DNA of 30,049 nt from IMG/VR virus record IMGVR_UViG_3300021961_000420, positions 1-30,049 of that record; one strand, written 5' to 3'. This document shows, piece after piece, positions 7,582-13,777 of this stretch. The DNA comes from a virus. The translations under genes and the position numbers were made by a program. A model generated the notes under the pieces. That model had not been told where the DNA came from and did no database searches. It saw only the letters and a program-made list of their open reading frames with translations. The stretch's first letter is position 1; the number at the start of each line of letters is the position of its first letter.

Positions 7582-8922
7582 TTAGGCCTTCTTGAGAAGC
7601 ACGTGGCGGTTAGCGCCGCGCGTTACAAGAGCGATTTCAGAAAGGTAGTTGAACTGAACCAAGTCTTTGGTGTCGTTCGAAGCTCCCATAAATGAACCGG
7701 TCAACCAGTGGTGCATCTCACGGCTAACACCGTTAGTTGCTTTGTAGTTGATTTCGAGTGATGGGTTGCGGTCGCCCGACTTGGGGTCAACTACAGTAGC
7801 CATCGGAATAGCAACACCAGCGAAGTTAGCACCAGCCAACAAGGTGGGGTCGTTCAGAAGCTTCCAGTCGTGCTTGTGGAAAGTGTAACCACCACGTCCG
7901 AATGATTTGAAGCCAAGCTTGATAGCCATATCAGCGCTGTTGTTGAAGGCTCCGTATTGCGTAGCAACACCAGCAGTCAATGAACCAGCGTTACCCTTAG
8001 CAACCAAGTCGTCAAGCAACAGGTCCTGCGTGCGGTCAACGTACAGAGCGTACTCGGGAGAAGCACCCTGCTTGTCAAGCTCCTTGATGATAAGGTCAAG
8101 GTCAGACAACTCAGTGATGTAACCGTTGGTAACCAAACCACGATTCTCGATAGCGGCGAAGTAACCTTCAGAACCTTCTACAGAAACGTTAGCAGTGTTG
8201 GTAACCTTCTGGCCCAGCAACATCATCATCTCACGCTTGTCGAGGAAGCGCTGACGCGTGTCGGCCTCACCCTTCATAAACCAACGGTAGTCACCATTGC
8301 CAAGGTCAATCCATCCGAGGTTCGTAGCTTGTGAGCCAGTCACCTTGAAGATTTCCTTAACAATCATATATGGGTTCGTGCGCTTAACAACGTTCGACTC
8401 GAGGTACTCGGTCGGTTGGTCAGTGCCTTGTCCGTAAAGGTTACCGATGATTGGGAACTCGTAAGTACCAGCAACGATTTGGCTGAGGGGAGCGTCCTCG
8501 AGGTTAGCTACCGTGAAAGAGGTAGTACCAGTGATGGCGGTAACGATAGCGCGCTCCTTGCCGCTCAACAGAACTACGTCGTTAACGCGAACAACGGGAG
8601 CCTGAGCACCGAAGGCGATAACCATAGTCTTACCAGCGGTCGTGTCAGCGGCCAATACAGCCTTCTGGGTTTGGTGGAGGCGAACCTCTTCCCACCACTG
8701 AACTTGGTCAGCAGTTCCAGCGCTCTTTACAGCACCTACCATCTGCAGGAAGCCAGTGATACCCTGAGCACCGAAAGCCTTAACGAGGGCGTCGCGGTTG
8801 TCGGGCTTGTTAACCTCGTTGAAGTAGTCACCCAAAGCGACGTACTTGGCGGGGTCGAGACGCTTGATAGCGTTTGCACCAGAGAAGAAAGTTCCCTGAG
8901 TTGCGGAAGTCATATTTGCCAT
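7582..8922 (-). CDS. Major capsid protein
   Basis: A 446-residue soluble protein with the features of an HK97-fold major capsid protein: a helical N-terminal arm, a segment NPYMIVKEIFKVTGSQAT near residue 185, a central region with VSVEGSEGYFAAIENRG and ITELSDLDLIIKEL, and a beta-rich end (LVQFNYLSEIALVTRGANRHVLLK). Phage capsids often show this type of viral fold and length; crAss-like capsids are slightly longer. Gene context is strong: it directly follows a scaffold-like gene and is followed by the strongest terminator in the window, as expected for the most abundant virion protein. The start is an ATG preceded by an A-rich stretch (AAAAGAAA) rather than a Shine-Dalgarno sequence, as in Bacteroidota. 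It probably shares the promoter upstream of the scaffold gene. Confidence 0.8.
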   Translation of the reverse strand: MANMTSATQGTFFSGANAIKRLDPAKYVALGDYFNEVNKPDNRDALVKAFGAQGITGFLQMVGAVKSAGTADQVQWWEEVRLHQTQKAVLAADTTAGKTMVIAFGAQAPVVRVNDVVLLSGKERAIVTAITGTTSFTVANLEDAPLSQIVAGTYEFPIIGNLYGQGTDQPTEYLESNVVKRTNPYMIVKEIFKVTGSQATNLGWIDLGNGDYRWFMKGEADTRQRFLDKREMMMLLGQKVTNTANVSVEGSEGYFAAIENRGLVTNGYITELSDLDLIIKELDKQGASPEYALYVDRTQDLLLDDLVAKGNAGSLTAGVATQYGAFNNSADMAIKLGFKSFGRGGYTFHKHDWKLLNDPTLLAGANFAGVAIPMATVVDPKSGDRNPSLEINYKATNGVSREMHHWLTGSFMGASNDTKDLVQFNYLSEIALVTRGANRHVLLKKA

Positions 8923-8949
8923 TTTCTTTTAGTTTTTAGGCGTTAGACG

Positions 8950-10143
8950 TTAAAATCGGAATCTCATCATCGAGTCAGACTCTCCGATGATTTGGCGAAG
9001 CTGCTCCTCTACATTGTTACCTGGCTGTACGTTACCTACGTTAGGTGTATTCACCTTCACGTTTGCTGCCGTCTCTACAACCCGTCTCTGTCCGTCGCTC
9101 ATACCCTGCTGATAAACTGCTTTGACAATTTCGTCTATGTTATCAACTACGGTGCGATGCATACTGAACAGTTCGTGGTTCCATTTACCGCCGCGGTCAA
9201 CGTACTGGTCGAAGTAACTCTCCAGATTAGCGTTTTTGCTTTTGATTGTCTCGCGGTACTTGTCGTTGATTCCGAACGTAAACAACTTCTCTCCAGGGAG
9301 TTCGAAGTCAATTCCATCCAGAGCGTCAACTTCTTGTTCCATCTCTGACAACCATTGCTCGTCAACAAACGATTCAGCCTTAGTCTCTTCCTGAGCAGTC
9401 CTTTCGACTGGTTTCAGGTATGAGCTTCTGAGTGAATCAATCTGCTTTCTAGCGTTACCCGCGTCAATCTTAAGCTGAAGGCTTGCCATCTTCTGCTCCT
9501 TCTCGTCTATAAATTCGGAATCAGTCTTGTATTTCGCCGATACAAGCATATTAACCTCCTCACTAGACAAGTCGGGGTAATCGTTCTGCATCTGGAGCTT
9601 AACCACCGATAGGTCATCCATTTCGGACGGATTCAGTGATTGGTACAGGAACCAGTCCTGTGGGTCGCGCCCAGTTTCTTGAACGAATCTCAGAATCGGC
9701 TCTAGCCGTTCATCAATCGACGCTGGTGTATTGATACGGTATAGGATGTCCTCGAGGTCAAGTCCTAACTGCTCCTGCAGGTATTCATTGACAAACGATT
9801 GGACTTCCTCCTCCGTTGGTTCGTCGGTGGACGACTCTACATCGTCCGTGTCTTGCTGGCGGTACACATATCTATTATCATCAGACTCATCAGTTGAGTT
9901 GTCATCGGATACGGGCTCACTGGGTGTCTCAACAGTTGGCTCCTCGATTTGCGCTGTCTCGTCAGCTAAAGAACTTTCGCTAGCTTCTTCAGTGGTAGCG
10001 TCACTGTTTTGTATTGCGTCAGGTGAATCAACAATCTGCGGATTTACTGACTGATTATCTTGAAAGTCTTCTCCGGGCTGGTCCACGATATTGAGTCCCA
10101 TATCCCTTACGAGGTCTTCCAAGTTGGAAATTCCGTCTGCCAT
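8950..10143 (-). CDS. Putative capsid scaffold (assembly) protein
   Basis: A 397-residue, highly acidic protein. Residues about 15-125 are a low-complexity Asp/Glu/Ser/Thr-rich segment. The rest is predicted helical, with charged heptad-like stretches (for example around residues 190-240) and a Gln-rich tail ending MMRFRF. No enzyme motif, signal or membrane segment. An acidic, coiled, apparently disordered protein encoded just upstream of the major capsid gene (27 bases) is the classic arrangement for an internal scaffold that is removed from the procapsid. The assignment rests on composition and position, not on recognised homology. It is the first gene of its unit, with a TAnnTTTG box 24 bases before the ATG. 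A divergent promoter faces the plus-strand gene on the other side. Confidence 0.65.
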   Translation of the reverse strand: MADGISNLEDLVRDMGLNIVDQPGEDFQDNQSVNPQIVDSPDAIQNSDATTEEASESSLADETAQIEEPTVETPSEPVSDDNSTDESDDNRYVYRQQDTDDVESSTDEPTEEEVQSFVNEYLQEQLGLDLEDILYRINTPASIDERLEPILRFVQETGRDPQDWFLYQSLNPSEMDDLSVVKLQMQNDYPDLSSEEVNMLVSAKYKTDSEFIDEKEQKMASLQLKIDAGNARKQIDSLRSSYLKPVERTAQEETKAESFVDEQWLSEMEQEVDALDGIDFELPGEKLFTFGINDKYRETIKSKNANLESYFDQYVDRGGKWNHELFSMHRTVVDNIDEIVKAVYQQGMSDGQRRVVETAANVKVNTPNVGNVQPGNNVEEQLRQIIGESDSMMRFRF

Positions 10144-10167
10144 AATGAGTTGAATTAAAGTTCTTTA

Positions 10168-10175
10168 CAAAATTA
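10168..10175 (-). promoter_or_regulatory. TAnnTTTG promoter -7 box (TAATTTTG) for scaffold and capsid
   Basis: Exact -7 box on the minus strand, 24 bases before the scaffold ATG. It shares a 109-base divergent region with the plus-strand promoter at 10198-10229. No TTG at standard -33 spacing was found. Confidence 0.6.
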
Positions 10176-10197
10176 TCAAGTCTTGTTCTCACTAAAG

Positions 10198-10229
10198 TTT
10201 GCAGAATTGAAAACTATTTCGTATATTTG
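10198..10229 (+). promoter_or_regulatory. Complete Bacteroidota-type promoter for the plus-strand gene
   Basis: TTTG at 10198-10201, then 20 bases, then TATATTTG at 10222-10229. This matches the known Bacteroidota housekeeping consensus TTTG(-33)/TAnnTTTG(-7) at standard spacing. The ATG follows 23 bases after the box, leaving a leader of roughly 15-20 bases. Confidence 0.75.
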
Positions 10230-10252
10230 AATCAAATAACAAACTAATTCTT

Positions 10253-10567
10253 ATGAAAACATCAATTGCATCACTGTTATTAGTCCTGTCTCTAGGACTC
10301 TTCGCTCAAGAACCTCCTCGCTTCATCCAAGGATTCAACTACACCGTAGAGACTTGCTTAAGTTCTGACGGAACATCGTTTGATTACTTCGAAGTAAAGG
10401 ATGACCAGTACAAGGAACTGAAGAAGGTAATCAACAAACTAAACCGTCGTCGATTCATTCGAATTGACAAGTCTGGACTGCTTATCACTAAGCGCTACGT
10501 GGACCAATGGACCGTTATGACATTCAGTGGTTTTGATTTCAAGCGAATCAGCATCTTCCAAGAATAA
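10253..10567 (+). CDS. Small secreted protein, moron-like
   Basis: A 104-residue protein and the only plus-strand gene in the window. Residues 1-18 form a convincing Sec signal peptide (MKTS, hydrophobic core IASLLLVLSLGL, cleavage after FA before QEPP). The mature part of about 86 residues has one cysteine, a basic stretch KKVINKLNRRRF and alternating hydrophobic residues toward the C-terminus. I do not recognise a family. In a didermic host the mature protein would end in the periplasm or beyond. It has its own complete promoter and a terminator starting at the base after its stop codon, and interrupts a block of minus-strand late genes. This is the arrangement of a moron, a gene that could act independently of the lytic programme, for example in superinfection exclusion or host surface modification. 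That role is inference. Confidence 0.8.
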   Translation: MKTSIASLLLVLSLGLFAQEPPRFIQGFNYTVETCLSSDGTSFDYFEVKDDQYKELKKVINKLNRRRFIRIDKSGLLITKRYVDQWTVMTFSGFDFKRISIFQE

Positions 10568-10597
10568 GAAAGGGGGCTAGCGCCCCCTTCTTTATTT
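10568..10597 (+). terminator. Hairpin terminator between convergent genes, probably bidirectional
   Basis: GGGGGC-TAGC-GCCCCC (10572-10587) with flanking A-rich and T-rich sides: TTCTTTATTTT on the plus strand and TTTCTTATT on the minus strand. It begins at the base after the plus-strand stop and ends 15 bases before the stop of the convergent 222-residue gene, so it can serve both. Confidence 0.85.
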
Positions 10598-10611
10598 TAT
10601 GCCTATCGAGA

Positions 10612-11280
10612 TTACTTGTTAGGCTTTCTGTATTCGGCCGTAGATACTCCAACAGTTCCACCACCGACTGGCTTGTAGAATGCAGGAACACCTAAAGCTC
10701 TATTGTACTGCTCTGGATTAGCCTCCATACGCTTCCTCTTGTCGATTTCCGTTTTACGGCGATTTGAGTTAGCCTTCTCGACCTGCTCTTCCTGCTTCTT
10801 CTTTCTATTCTCTTCGTATGCAGACACCTGCTTCTTTTCAAGCTCCTTGTCTTTCTTTCTGGGGTCGGGAGTAATTGGTCCCCCATTAGCGTACGTCTTT
10901 GGCTTTAGATGTGAATAAGCATTAGTCTTCACAGTCTTAAAGGGGTCCCGGAGACTTTTCGGATTTGGACCTAATTGTTTAGAAGCTTTAGGGTTGGCAG
11001 AGTTAGCAGCGTGAGTCTCTTCCCGATACTTTCCATACATATGTCTGTTTTCTGGATTCTTCAACCAAGCGGAAAGTTCTCCAGAGTTCATAGTCGATTG
11101 TTTCTTACCATTTACCGATAAATCAACGCTAGCACCAGACTCTGATAATTTCGTAATACGTTTAGGCTGGTAAGTCATTGATTGCTCCTTAGGCTTAACA
11201 ACTGCCTTCTCTACCTTAGGACGCTCTTCTTGCTTCTTGGGGTCCGTCTTGCCTCCTTGGGCGTATTTTCTAGCTTTCAT
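10612..11280 (-). CDS. Basic tagged protein of unknown function, possible virion component
   Basis: A 222-residue, strongly basic (pI clearly high), Lys/Asn/Pro/Glu-rich protein without membrane segments. It contains the motif Tyr-Ala-x-Gly-Gly twice: KYAQGG at residues 5-10 and TYANGG at 129-134. Each is followed within a few residues by DP and a Lys/Arg run, suggesting internal duplication of a short tag plus charged helix. The C-terminal half (140-190) is a dense charged helix (EENRKKKQEEQVEKA); the tail is Gly/Val-rich. A comparable N-terminal motif occurs on the cargo-like partial protein at the left edge. I cannot name a function; an encapsidated or DNA-associated role is speculative. 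A TAnnTTTG box lies 17 bases before the ATG, so it appears to be a single-gene unit ending at the shared terminator. Confidence 0.75.
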   Translation of the reverse strand: MKARKYAQGGKTDPKKQEERPKVEKAVVKPKEQSMTYQPKRITKLSESGASVDLSVNGKKQSTMNSGELSAWLKNPENRHMYGKYREETHAANSANPKASKQLGPNPKSLRDPFKTVKTNAYSHLKPKTYANGGPITPDPRKKDKELEKKQVSAYEENRKKKQEEQVEKANSNRRKTEIDKRKRMEANPEQYNRALGVPAFYKPVGGGTVGVSTAEYRKPNK

Positions 11281-11297
11281 AATTGTGAAACTTTGTA

Positions 11298-11305
11298 CAA
11301 ATATA
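11298..11305 (-). promoter_or_regulatory. TAnnTTTG promoter -7 box (TATATTTG)
   Basis: Exact -7 box on the minus strand in the 37-base gap between the 94-residue and 222-residue genes, 17 bases before the ATG at 11280. No -33 TTG at standard distance. Confidence 0.6.
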
Positions 11306-11317
11306 GAAATCAGTTAG

Positions 11318-11602
11318 TTACCATTTTACACGGTCAGCCCAATACGCCGCGCTCATCTTACCCTTAGCGATATTCTTAGCGTGACGTGCCTTGAAGCTAG
11401 CACGCTTCTTAGCTCTGGCTCCGGTTGGGTTGCTCTCAGTTACGGTGTCGGCCCCCTTCTCCCCGAATCTAATCAGTTTGGTTCTGCTGCCCTCCTTAGC
11501 TAGCACGATGTGCGACTTCTTAGGGTGCGACGGAGTAGCCTTGGCTTTGTTTACACCAGCGAGTCCGTGCTTCTTAATGAGGTTCTTGATTCTGTTTTCC
11601 AT
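11318..11602 (-). CDS. Small basic conserved phage protein
   Basis: A 94-residue, very basic protein. The C-terminal half (SFKARHAKNIAKGKMSAAYW and following residues) and the centre (HIVLAKEGSRTKLIRFG) resemble a small protein found in many marine and freshwater tailed phages, whose function is not known to me. The high Lys/Arg content suggests nucleic-acid contact or packaging. Its ATG overlaps the TAA of the preceding 103-residue membrane gene by one base (TAATG), so translation is probably coupled. It is the last gene of a four-gene unit that otherwise encodes membrane proteins. Confidence 0.75.
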   Translation of the reverse strand: MENRIKNLIKKHGLAGVNKAKATPSHPKKSHIVLAKEGSRTKLIRFGEKGADTVTESNPTGARAKKRASFKARHAKNIAKGKMSAAYWADRVKW

Positions 11603-11913
11603 TATTTGCGCATCTTTAGCGCTTGATTCTCACGCTCCAAGAAGTCCACCTTGACTCTTAACGTGTGAACCTCAGCAGTAAGGTCCAAAATCTTTTTACG
11701 GAGTTCATCTTTCTCATCCGCAGAGCGGGCCAACAGTTCTTCCAAATTACGTACTCTGTTCTTTAGGTCGTCACGATATAGGTGGGTGTCACTGTTTGCC
11801 AACTCATCCTTTTTAGAGTCTGCAATCATTTTCATTCTGTTGGTGTAGAACTGGAAAGCGGCACCACTACCGAGTACCGTTACAACCGTGATGGCAATCT
11901 GAGCGAGGTCCAT
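11602..11913 (-). CDS. Single-span membrane coiled-coil protein (candidate inner-membrane spanin)
   Basis: A 103-residue protein with one N-terminal membrane segment (residues about 3-23, IAITVVTVLGSGAAF) followed by a long charged helix (residues 30-100) with a clear coiled-coil pattern (KKDEL, RNLEELL, ERENQALK). This is the layout of an i-spanin (Rz-like) protein, which spans the inner membrane and reaches across the periplasm during lysis. No overlapping Rz1-type lipoprotein gene is visible, so the assignment is tentative. It is also the layout of many small unassigned phage membrane proteins. The ATG overlaps the stop of the upstream membrane gene (TAATG), indicating coupled expression. 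Confidence 0.7.
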   Translation of the reverse strand: MDLAQIAITVVTVLGSGAAFQFYTNRMKMIADSKKDELANSDTHLYRDDLKNRVRNLEELLARSADEKDELRKKILDLTAEVHTLRVKVDFLERENQALKMRK

Positions 11914-12311
11914 TATTTAGACGAGTATTTCTTTTTGATTTCTTCGATGTGCTTCTGATTCTCTACACGGATAATGTTCCATCCAGAGAAACCCAAAACC
12001 AGTAACCAGCCCATATTCGAACCGTGCAACATACCCTCCATAAGGTAATTCAGAACCGTAGCTACGGCAACGAGGAAGGCAATCTTAACGGCATTAGCAC
12101 GAATACCCAAACCACCGTGCCAGAGAACTGCGTAACCCTGATAGACACCACAAGCCATAGACGCTAAACAGAGCCACGGAGAAGAGAACATCTCGGTGTA
12201 TAGTGCAGCAGGGAGGATGAATGTGTGGAGCACGGACGTGAACACCTCATTAGGCTCGCTGTCACTGTATTTAAATATGCTAACGACCCTCTTAATACCT
12301 TTCTCTTCCAT
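11913..12311 (-). CDS. Multi-span membrane protein, unknown
   Basis: About 132 residues with three to four hydrophobic segments (numbered from a possible GTG one codon earlier at 12314): about 26-43 (TSVLHTFILPAALYTEM), 45-65 (SPWLCLASMACGVYQGYAVLW), 74-96 (NAVKIAFLVAVATVLNYLM) and 101-117 (MGWLLVLGFSGWNIIRV), with a basic cytoplasmic-looking tail ending KKKYSSK. I chose the ATG at 12311; the frame also has a GTG at 12314 immediately before it. No family was recognised. Sitting between a two-span small membrane protein and a spanin-like protein, it may belong to a lysis cassette as a holin or holin partner, but no endolysin gene is present in the window. Confidence 0.7.
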   Translation of the reverse strand: MEEKGIKRVVSIFKYSDSEPNEVFTSVLHTFILPAALYTEMFSSPWLCLASMACGVYQGYAVLWHGGLGIRANAVKIAFLVAVATVLNYLMEGMLHGSNMGWLLVLGFSGWNIIRVENQKHIEEIKKKYSSK

Positions 12312-12328
12312 CACGTCTGCTATGTGTA

Positions 12329-12583
12329 TTATTTCTTATTTGCGAACTTCTCTAATCCAGCAATACCGAATGAACCTAGCGTGATAATCACGAATGAGTT
12401 GTAGGTGAACTCGTTGATTACTAGGTCATTGCCCATAAAGCCAGACACAACGTCAGCAACCATTACCATAACCATTACAGCGAACGACATAAAGCCAATG
12501 ATGGTCTTCTCGTTCCAAGAGTTGTCGTCCTTAAAGATGGCAGCAAAGCCCATAATCTTTTCTTTTACGTAGGTGAGTATCAT
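12329..12583 (-). CDS. Small two-span membrane protein (candidate holin)
   Basis: Up to 84 residues with two hydrophobic segments: about 28-49 (IIGFMSFAVMVMVMVADVV) and 60-79 (TYNSFVIITLGSFGIAGL), joined by a short acidic loop and ending in FANKK. This size and topology fit class II holins and related phage membrane proteins. The ATG at 12583 gives a basic ten-residue extension; a second ATG at 12553 (MGFAAIFKDD) is preceded by AAAAGATT and may be the real start. It is the first gene of a unit that starts right after a terminator, with a TACTTTTG box 30 bases before the first ATG. Holin function is inferred only from topology and neighbours. Confidence 0.65.
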   Translation of the reverse strand: MILTYVKEKIMGFAAIFKDDNSWNEKTIIGFMSFAVMVMVMVADVVSGFMGNDLVINEFTYNSFVIITLGSFGIAGLEKFANKK

Positions 12584-12613
12584 CTGCTTAACTGAACGGT
12601 TTTCAACTGGTTA

Positions 12614-12621
12614 CAAAAGTA
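12614..12621 (-). promoter_or_regulatory. TAnnTTTG promoter -7 box (TACTTTTG)
   Basis: Exact -7 box on the minus strand, seven bases after the end of the terminator T-tract and 30 bases before the ATG at 12583. The same octamer variant occurs in the same terminator-linked position at 22768-22775. Confidence 0.6.
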
Positions 12622-12625
12622 AGGC

Positions 12626-12651
12626 AAAAAGAAAAGCCCCACGATGGGGCT
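12626..12651 (-). terminator. Intrinsic terminator after the 91-residue gene
   Basis: On the minus strand AGCCCC-ATCGT-GGGGCT (12651-12635) is followed by a TTTCTTTTT tract. It lies 26 bases after the stop of the 91-residue gene and directly precedes the promoter box of the membrane-protein unit. Confidence 0.85.
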
Positions 12652-12677
12652 CAACTTGCGTTATGTTAGAGGATGTG

Positions 12678-12953
12678 TTACTTCACAACCTTCAGTTCGG
12701 GAGTCTCTTGCTCTTGAGCAGTGAACTCACCGGTCTCAAGGTCAAGTGTTCCGTGTCCGTGCTCTTCGGCAAGTTCAGCCATCAGAGACTGAATCTCCTC
12801 ACCGCTCTTGCGGAGTTCAGCAACCAGAGCCTCCTGACGTGCTGCGAGGTCTTTCTCGCTTACGTAGAGAGCACCAAGTTCCATTTGGATTTGCTGCTGC
12901 TTTGAACGAATCTCACGAGCACTGTTTAATTGGGCTTCAGAAATCTGTGCCAT
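12678..12953 (-). CDS. Small coiled-coil phage protein
   Basis: A 91-residue acidic protein. Residues 5-65 form a long amphipathic helix with coiled-coil spacing (IRSKQQQIQMELGAL, ARQEALVAELRKSGEEIQSL), followed by HGHGTLDLETGEF, a short C-terminal pattern I associate with small proteins of other marine phages. No membrane segment. Function unknown; a homotypic or heterotypic coiled-coil contact is likely. It is the second gene of a two-gene unit and ends before a strong terminator. Confidence 0.75.
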   Translation of the reverse strand: MAQISEAQLNSAREIRSKQQQIQMELGALYVSEKDLAARQEALVAELRKSGEEIQSLMAELAEEHGHGTLDLETGEFTAQEQETPELKVVK

Positions 12954-12982
12954 AGTGAATTAAAGTTTGAGTTAGTAAATGA

Positions 12983-13354
12983 TTAGAGTTCTCCCTCGCC
13001 TTCACTGGGGGTAACCACCGGCTCAACAACAGGAAGAGCGATGGTCTTAGTTACGGACGTAGGGGTGATTAGTGCAGCCACTTGCGAATCAACAGAAGCA
13101 TTCAGTTCGGCTACTCTGTCTTCGCCCATAGCCTCCTCAACCCAAGCAATCACTTGCTCGTGCGTGAGAGACTCGAAGGGGATGAACCCTTCAGGCTGGA
13201 TGGTTTCTACGGTGAGGTGCTGCGTACCGATAACGGTGGCAGAGTGCTCGCCTTCAGCACCGGTCAAGCGCCAGTGTACGTTGTATACAACATCGGTCAA
13301 TTCTCCCTGAGTAGGATAAGTGTCAACCGTTCTGCAATCCCAAGAGTAAGTCAT
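12983..13354 (-). CDS. Small conserved-looking phage protein
   Basis: A 123-residue soluble acidic protein. The N-terminal half appears beta-stranded (VVYNVHWRLTGAEGEHSATV, then TQHLTVE), followed by FIPFESLTHEQVIAWVEEAM and a helical end, then a Pro/Val/Glu tail. This pattern, a small beta domain followed by F-x-P-F-x-x-L-T-x-x-x-V-x-x-W, occurs in small proteins of many aquatic phages; their function is not known to me. It is first in a two-gene unit, with a TAnnTTTG box 20 bases before the ATG. Confidence 0.75.
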   Translation of the reverse strand: MTYSWDCRTVDTYPTQGELTDVVYNVHWRLTGAEGEHSATVIGTQHLTVETIQPEGFIPFESLTHEQVIAWVEEAMGEDRVAELNASVDSQVAALITPTSVTKTIALPVVEPVVTPSEGEGEL

Positions 13355-13374
13355 AGTTCTACTAATTAGTGAGA

Positions 13375-13382
13375 CAAATATA
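13375..13382 (-). promoter_or_regulatory. TAnnTTTG promoter -7 box (TATATTTG)
   Basis: Exact -7 box on the minus strand within the 36-base gap after the 128-residue gene, 20 bases before the ATG at 13354. A TTG lies 12 bases upstream, too close for the usual -33 position. Confidence 0.6.
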
Positions 13383-13390
13383 CAAAAAGA

Positions 13391-13777
13391 TTAACAAGTA
13401 AACACATCGGTTATCTTTCCTGTTGAATTGATTAGGTACGAGTAGCCACCTGAATACCACCACTTATCTACACCGTCAAACGCAGCCTCAAGAGTATTGT
13501 TCGTGTAGACGGTTACGTTTAGCGCAAGCGCAGACTCAGCGGCATATACTACTTGCGTTCCAGCCGATGCACCATCAACACAGCATTGTTCAGCGTCTGC
13601 ATATCCAACATCAGATATCTGAAATTCTGTTGCCATCGAGAATCCGTAGAACTCACTCATTGAATCAGGAGTTGAGAATCCAGCAAGAGAGGAGAGGGTC
13701 CTCAAGCTTCCACTTGCAGAACCCAACTCCGTCTTGATGTCGTTGATACTTATAGCGCCGGCTGACTGAAGTGCCAT
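13391..13777 (-). CDS. Small fibre-associated protein
   Basis: A 128-residue protein. The N-terminus (AISINDIKTELG, a short variable link, then SMSEFYGFSM) matches a pattern common in small tail-fibre or receptor-contact proteins of aquatic phages, where I-x-x-N-D-I-x-x-E-x-G leads to a surface domain. The rest is probably a compact beta domain with an adjacent cysteine pair (QCC, residues 83-84) and a C-terminal cysteine (DVFTC), which may form a disulfide or bind metal. Its ATG overlaps the stop of the 1413-residue fibre gene (TAATG), implying coupled translation with that fibre. A tip adhesin or fibre assembly partner is the likely role; this is inferred. Confidence 0.7.
   Translation of the reverse strand: MALQSAGAISINDIKTELGSASGSLRTLSSLAGFSTPDSMSEFYGFSMATEFQISDVGYADAEQCCVDGASAGTQVVYAAESALALNVTVYTNNTLEAAFDGVDKWWYSGGYSYLINSTGKITDVFTC

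Noticed and set aside
8416-8946. 176-codon plus-strand open frame opposite the major capsid gene
   Set aside because: Antisense shadow: the capsid gene codon bias leaves few stops on this strand. No promoter, no recognisable protein features.
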